Positions 5,877 to 9,115 of a DNA stretch of 9,115 nt are shown in pieces. How positions within the stretch are numbered: the stretch's first letter is position 1; each line of letters starts with the position of its first letter. The position numbers and the translations under genes were made by a program. The notes beneath the pieces are model-generated. The model did no database searches. It saw only the letters and a list, made by a program, of their open reading frames with translations, and was not told the DNA's origin. The DNA comes from Microcaldota archaeon (GTDB taxonomy: Archaea > Micrarchaeota > Micrarchaeia > Micrarchaeales > Micrarchaeaceae), in contig JAKAPD010000016.1 in NCBI GenBank assembly GCA_021812025.1, positions 1 through 9,115 on the forward strand. Direction: 5' to 3'.

Positions 5877-7071
5877 ATCTTTTGAACAACATGTAAAGCT
5901 TATTTTCTCTATACTTCGCAAATGCGAACCCGTACAGCGACGCGAGCGTCGCGATGGCCTTCACCGTTTGCGATACTCCCCAGAACAGCACACAGTAGAG
6001 CAGCCCATATGCCCTCACGTCAGATATGGTAAATAGGATAAATGTCAAAATCGCATAAACGATAATATAGAACTCAAGAAAAAGCGGCCCGTAGAAAAAC
6101 GCTCCTGCTATTGAAAGAAGCAAACCCAGAAAGAGCGTTATTGGCAGCACCTTCCAAATCATCATTAAGCCGAAAGTGCCCACTTTGATCTTATTCCTCG
6201 CCTTTGAAAAAATCTCCTTTAATGCAGGCAGTAAGCCTGCCATGCCCATCATCCACCTCATATATTGCAAAGTCCAGGCAGTAAGCGAACTCTTCTCCAG
6301 TTCGGTACCGACTACATCTGGTATGAAGCACATTTTGTTTTCCTTGCCGGCATAGAGCTTTAGCATGAACCCGACATCATGCATCACGAAATTATTTCTC
6401 ATGAGCGGCTTGAGTTCCTTGTTCAGGAAGTTTGTCCTGTAAACCGCAAATGCGCCCGGGATATAGCAGCCAAGATCGAGCGCGGCCCTGCCCTTCAGCG
6501 TGAGCGTCTGCCTGAATACCTTGTCTATCGCGGTAAACTTCGATGCCCTTGTGTCTTTTATCTCAGGATAAAGGAGACCAAAGGCCGCATCTTTGCCAGT
6601 TCTATGGAGCGCAGCAACCATCCTTACTAGATAGTTGCCTTTTATTTTTGCATCGGAACACAGTATGCTGGTATATTCCGTCTTTACACGCTTCAATCCT
6701 ATGATGAACGCCTCATTGTGGGAGGGCTTTCCCCTTTGCATTATTACTTCTACGCTATTGAGCGTCTTCGCATAGCCTTTTATCATCCGCACCTGGCCTT
6801 GCCTTGCGTGTTTCATTACTGCTATGAGATTGATTTTGATTCCTTTTTGATTAAGGAGCGTATCCAGCGTTTCTCTGATCATGTTTGTATCTTCATTATA
6901 TATCGGGACTATGACGCTGACGCTTAACTTTTCAGACGTGTTCTGTTCCCTCTTTGGCTTGCCCTTCATCGAGTATCCCATTCTAAAAGCAAGAAGATAC
7001 GCTATCGATATCGCATATACAGCAGCGAGGAAGACCGCAAATGACCAGTACAATAGATAAAGCAAGTCCAT
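5875..7071 (-). CDS. Membrane family 2 glycosyltransferase, hyaluronan/cellulose-synthase-like, with divergent catalytic motifs
   Basis: The 398-residue protein has an N-terminal membrane segment (about 4-28), a cytoplasmic GT-A domain starting with SVSVIVPIYNE (50-60), and three further membrane segments from about 303 to 376. This is the layout of processive GT2 enzymes that make or extrude polysaccharide, or of lipid-linked glycosyltransferases. Recognisable landmarks are PGAFAVYR at 205-212, HD at 231-232 in place of ED (the putative general base), and Q269-Y-M-R-W273, the QxxRW motif. Two donor-binding motifs are altered. The usual DDGS-type segment reads VMKHA at 85-89 without any acid, and the DxD position reads S-D140-A-K142, losing the second aspartate. 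So either the donor or metal use differs or activity is weak. It follows the unrecognised gene by 1 nt, with GTGA 6 nt before its ATG. The upstream dehydrogenase suggests a uronate-containing product. Confidence 0.88.
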   Translation of the reverse strand: MDLLYLLYWSFAVFLAAVYAISIAYLLAFRMGYSMKGKPKREQNTSEKLSVSVIVPIYNEDTNMIRETLDTLLNQKGIKINLIAVMKHARQGQVRMIKGYAKTLNSVEVIMQRGKPSHNEAFIIGLKRVKTEYTSILCSDAKIKGNYLVRMVAALHRTGKDAAFGLLYPEIKDTRASKFTAIDKVFRQTLTLKGRAALDLGCYIPGAFAVYRTNFLNKELKPLMRNNFVMHDVGFMLKLYAGKENKMCFIPDVVGTELEKSSLTAWTLQYMRWMMGMAGLLPALKEIFSKARNKIKVGTFGLMMIWKVLPITLFLGLLLSIAGAFFYGPLFLEFYIIVYAILTFILFTISDVRAYGLLYCVLFWGVSQTVKAIATLASLYGFAFAKYRENKLYMLFKR

Positions 7072-7072
7072 T

Positions 7073-7561
7073 TCAAATCACTTTATTCGCGATATTTGCC
7101 ACTGGCGCAAGCAGGAACTGCCCCAAAAGCCATCTCACTATTCCTATGTCTTTGGTGAACGGCAACCCGGTGCCATAGGGCTGTTCGCTTAGTGCGCCGA
7201 ACTGGAATGCCGGCGACAACGGCAAATCCTCGTATCTCTGGCTTCTTGCCACCTTGTCATCCGCACTTATCATTTCCAAAACTATCGAGCCCAATATTTT
7301 TTTAAGGATTTCTGCGCCGCCTTTTTCGCACTCAATGCCGTTTAATGGAAATTCTAGCGCTGTTTCTATGACGCTGCCGCCCCTCGTATAAATCGCAGTT
7401 TGTCCCTCTATTCTGATAATCGCTATCTGCGCTCCCCTCAGGAACCTTGATAGGCCTTCGCGCTCGAAAGTTATCTCCACCGCATCACCAAAGTGTATAA
7501 GCGCGGTGCACCCGCTGCCCTGTATGCGGCTCGTGCGGTGTTCCCTCATATTTTTCAGCAT
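7073..7561 (-). CDS. Unrecognised protein, 162 aa
   Basis: I do not recognise a family. From the ATG at 7561, the first 100 residues alternate short hydrophobic and charged stretches (TALIHFGDAVEITFERE, QIAIIRIEGQTAIYTRGG), suggesting a beta-rich fold. A helix around ILKKILGSIVLEMI follows, then a polar, proline- and glycine-rich stretch. The last 22 residues (IVRWLLGQFLLAPVANIANKVI) are hydrophobic and could form an amphipathic or membrane-associating helix. There are only two cysteines and no evident catalytic motif. The frame is open upstream to 7645, but that extension lies inside the methyltransferase gene. The ATG at 7561, 4 nt after the methyltransferase stop, fits the packing of this operon; the ribosome binding site is weak. 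It is followed after 1 nt by the membrane glycosyltransferase. A role as a partner or membrane adaptor of that enzyme is speculation from position only. Confidence 0.7.
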   Translation of the reverse strand: MLKNMREHRTSRIQGSGCTALIHFGDAVEITFEREGLSRFLRGAQIAIIRIEGQTAIYTRGGSVIETALEFPLNGIECEKGGAEILKKILGSIVLEMISADDKVARSQRYEDLPLSPAFQFGALSEQPYGTGLPFTKDIGIVRWLLGQFLLAPVANIANKVI

Positions 7562-7565
7562 AGCA

Positions 7566-8216
7566 TCAACTCTCGGCTTTCTTCTGGGCAAAAAACGAAA
7601 AAAGCCTCTTTTTGAACTTGACATTTTTGACTTCATAATTTCCAAAAAGCTCCCTTAACTCTTTCTCATTGAAGAAATGACGCATTGTCCCCTTCCATTT
7701 GCTGTTTAATGAAATATACGTATCGGGCTCTATTTGCTTGAACCTGAGCCCCTTGCTCCTGAGGAATGGATACTGGCCTTTCGTAGCACCAGTTGCGTAG
7801 ATATAGCCGTTCTTTCTAGTCACCCTTGATATCTCCTTTGTAACGTCCTTTATCTGTGCGAGCCTTGCATGATACATCGCTCTGATGCATAATACCGCAT
7901 CGAAGAAGTTATTTTCATACGGGAATGGCGAGAGCATGTCATGAATCCTAAAGTCCAGGTTTAGCTCTTGGCCTTGCGCGTTGTTCCTTGCCAGATTTAT
8001 GGCTCTTTCGGATTTGTCAAATCCGTATACGATAAAGCCCTGTTTCGCCAGATAGATGGCGTGCCCGCCTGCACCACAGCCAAGGTCAAGTATCCTTTTA
8101 ACCTTCCCCTTTCTGAAAATAGGTAGAAGTTTGGGCACCTCATCCATTACCCTCTCCTTCGTCTGACCGTAATAACAGCTCCATGGTTCTATTTTTGCAA
8201 TAGCATTATTGCTCAT
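7566..8216 (-). CDS. Class I SAM-dependent methyltransferase (216 aa)
   Basis: The Rossmann-fold methyltransferase signature is clear. Motif I is RILDLGCGAGGHA at 41-53, the acidic residue at the end of strand 2 is D67 (VYGFDKS), an acidic turn IHDM is at 91-94, and the strand-4 segment FDAVLCIRAMYH spans 105-116. It resembles the Methyltransf_11/25 type that acts on small molecules, sugars or lipids; the acceptor cannot be told from sequence. No membrane segment is seen, so it should be cytoplasmic. The basic C-terminus (KFKKRLFSFFAQKK) might touch membrane or nucleic acid. The ATG at 8216 lies within the last codons of the dehydrogenase gene (11-bp overlap), so translation is probably coupled. 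Within this operon, O-methylation of a uronate or of the glycan made by the glycosyltransferase is the simplest reading, but it is inference. Confidence 0.88.
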   Translation of the reverse strand: MSNNAIAKIEPWSCYYGQTKERVMDEVPKLLPIFRKGKVKRILDLGCGAGGHAIYLAKQGFIVYGFDKSERAINLARNNAQGQELNLDFRIHDMLSPFPYENNFFDAVLCIRAMYHARLAQIKDVTKEISRVTRKNGYIYATGATKGQYPFLRSKGLRFKQIEPDTYISLNSKWKGTMRHFFNEKELRELFGNYEVKNVKFKKRLFSFFAQKKAES

Positions 8217-9115
8217 TGTCTATCAACTGTTCTATTTTTGTGAACGCCCTTAGCGCCGCGCTCGTCGAAGACCCGAGGCCGACATATCTTACTTTTCCAT
8301 CCGCTTCGCCGTCAAACTTGTCTTTTAAGACCCGCCAGCAGTCAAGGATAGTCACGCTCCTCCCGCAGGCTTCAAAATCTTTTTGGGTGAGTTTCCTGTA
8401 AGTTTCCCAAGGGGTCGCCAACACGAAAACGGTGCCTCTGCTAAGGCATTCCTCTATCGTGTTGACAACTTCGATGTTCCTGTTATCATTGAATTCGGAT
8501 ATCGCGCCGACAGGCACCATTGGATCGTGCATCACCAGTTTATAACCCATGTTTGCAAGCATATTGGCTATTGTGAAGGACTGCGACTCTAGGACAAGCG
8601 GGGTATTTGGCTTATAGCTCAGGCCGAATATTACAATAGTGTCTGTTTTTTTGTTCGCCAGATTCTTTATTACTTCTATCACATTGGCCGGGACGTTTTC
8701 ATTTATCCTATCGACCTCAGCCAACAGCTTTGCCCCATAGCCACGATCCGCAGCAAATTTTATCAGGGCTTTATTATCTCTCGGCAGGCAGGGACCGCCG
8801 TAGCCAAGGCCCCCTTTTAGAAATTTCGATCCAATCCTGGAATCCATGCCTATGGCGCCGGTTATCTGGTCTATGTCAGCGCCTTTTGTCCTGTTGCACA
8901 GATCGGTCAGCATATTCGCAAAGCTTATTTTCATGGTCAAAAACGAGTTGAAGGATATTTTTGCGAGTTCGGCGTTCAGCATGGTGAGCCTTGCTATCTT
9001 CGGATCGTTTTCACAGATATTCTTATAGAGTTTCGCTAGATAATTGCCACTCTTCTCATCATTCTCCCCGATAAGCACATAATCGGGATTGAGGAAGTCA
9101 TGGATCACACTGCCG
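8206..9115 (-). CDS. UDP-glucose/UDP-sugar 6-dehydrogenase, central and C-terminal parts, 5' end outside window
   Basis: This NAD-dependent enzyme oxidises C6 of a UDP-hexose to a UDP-uronate in two steps. About 303 residues are visible, starting at GSVIHDFLNPDYVLIGE (the family's conserved segment before the central helical domain). NSFLTMKISFAN carries the conserved lysine, and GLGYGGPCLPRDNKAL carries the catalytic cysteine. The C-terminal UDP-binding domain has IFGLSYKPNTPLVLESQS. The N-terminal NAD-binding Rossmann domain, about 130 residues, lies beyond the right edge. A GTG at 9108 is inside the conserved region and is not the start. GGPC-LPRD resembles UDP-glucose dehydrogenases (GGSCFPKD) more than UDP-ManNAc dehydrogenases (GGHCIPVDP), so UDP-glucose is the likelier substrate, though other UDP-hexoses remain possible. 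It is the most upstream operon gene visible, and the promoter is not in the window. Confidence 0.92.
   Translation of the reverse strand, partial: GSVIHDFLNPDYVLIGENDEKSGNYLAKLYKNICENDPKIARLTMLNAELAKISFNSFLTMKISFANMLTDLCNRTKGADIDQITGAIGMDSRIGSKFLKGGLGYGGPCLPRDNKALIKFAADRGYGAKLLAEVDRINENVPANVIEVIKNLANKKTDTIVIFGLSYKPNTPLVLESQSFTIANMLANMGYKLVMHDPMVPVGAISEFNDNRNIEVVNTIEECLSRGTVFVLATPWETYRKLTQKDFEACGRSVTILDCWRVLKDKFDGEADGKVRYVGLGSSTSAALRAFTKIEQLIDNEQ

Noticed and set aside
5865..5921. Longer N-terminus of the radical SAM protein, starting at 5921
   Set aside because: It would overlap the end of the glycosyltransferase gene, and the ATG at 5864 has a proper GGTGA site 4 nt before it.
7562..7645. 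28-residue basic N-terminal extension of the unrecognised protein
   Set aside because: It lies in another frame inside the conserved end of the methyltransferase gene, while the ATG at 7561 directly follows the methyltransferase stop, as elsewhere in the operon.
1..9115. tRNA genes, CRISPR arrays, insertion sequences, direct repeats
   Set aside because: Reading both strands, I saw no cloverleaf-like sequence, no regularly spaced repeats and no transposase or inverted-repeat ends; nearly all of the window is explained by protein genes.

Overview
The window looks like archaeal chromosome. Short coding gaps carry TATA-like boxes (TTTATATA, TATTTAAATA), ribosome binding sites are of the GGTG/GGTGA type, the isoleucyl-tRNA synthetase has the archaeal/eukaryal-type motif set, and the left-edge gene is an archaeal/eukaryal-type tRNA methylthiotransferase. 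Very tight gene packing, with overlaps on both parallel and convergent genes, suggests a compact genome. A DPANN-type lineage is possible, but that is inference and no marker here settles it.

Left part (1-3730), information processing. A partial minus-strand tRNA t6A37 methylthiotransferase gene (e-MtaB-like) stands back to back with a small plus-strand cysteine-rich, probably zinc-binding protein. That protein's 3' end overlaps the 3' end of a complete minus-strand ileS by 11 bp. The methylthiotransferase has no ATG, GTG or TTG between an in-frame stop and its first conserved cysteine. An ATC codon sits exactly where Met is expected, behind a good ribosome binding site.

Middle (3731-4355). 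A 70-bp divergent promoter region with a palindromic TATA-like box separates ileS from a plus-strand single-HKD phospholipase D-like protein. Two membrane segments interrupt this protein. Its 3' end overlaps the convergent Nudix gene by 68 bp.

Right part (4288-9115), one minus-strand operon running right to left: UDP-sugar 6-dehydrogenase (5' end off the window), class I SAM methyltransferase, an unrecognised 162-aa protein, a hyaluronan/cellulose-synthase-like membrane GT2, a MoaA-like radical SAM enzyme, and a Nudix hydrolase. Neighbours overlap by 11 or 4 bp or are separated by 1, 4 or 10 nt, so co-transcription and translational coupling are very likely. The dehydrogenase would make a UDP-uronate and the membrane GT2 would move a sugar onto a lipid or polymer. 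The methyltransferase and radical SAM enzyme could decorate the sugar or glycan, and the Nudix enzyme could hydrolyse a nucleotide or nucleotide-sugar product. This pathway is inferred. The GT2 lacks several of the family's usual acidic nucleotide- and metal-binding residues, so its donor or its activity may be atypical. This set is the best candidate here for an undescribed system.
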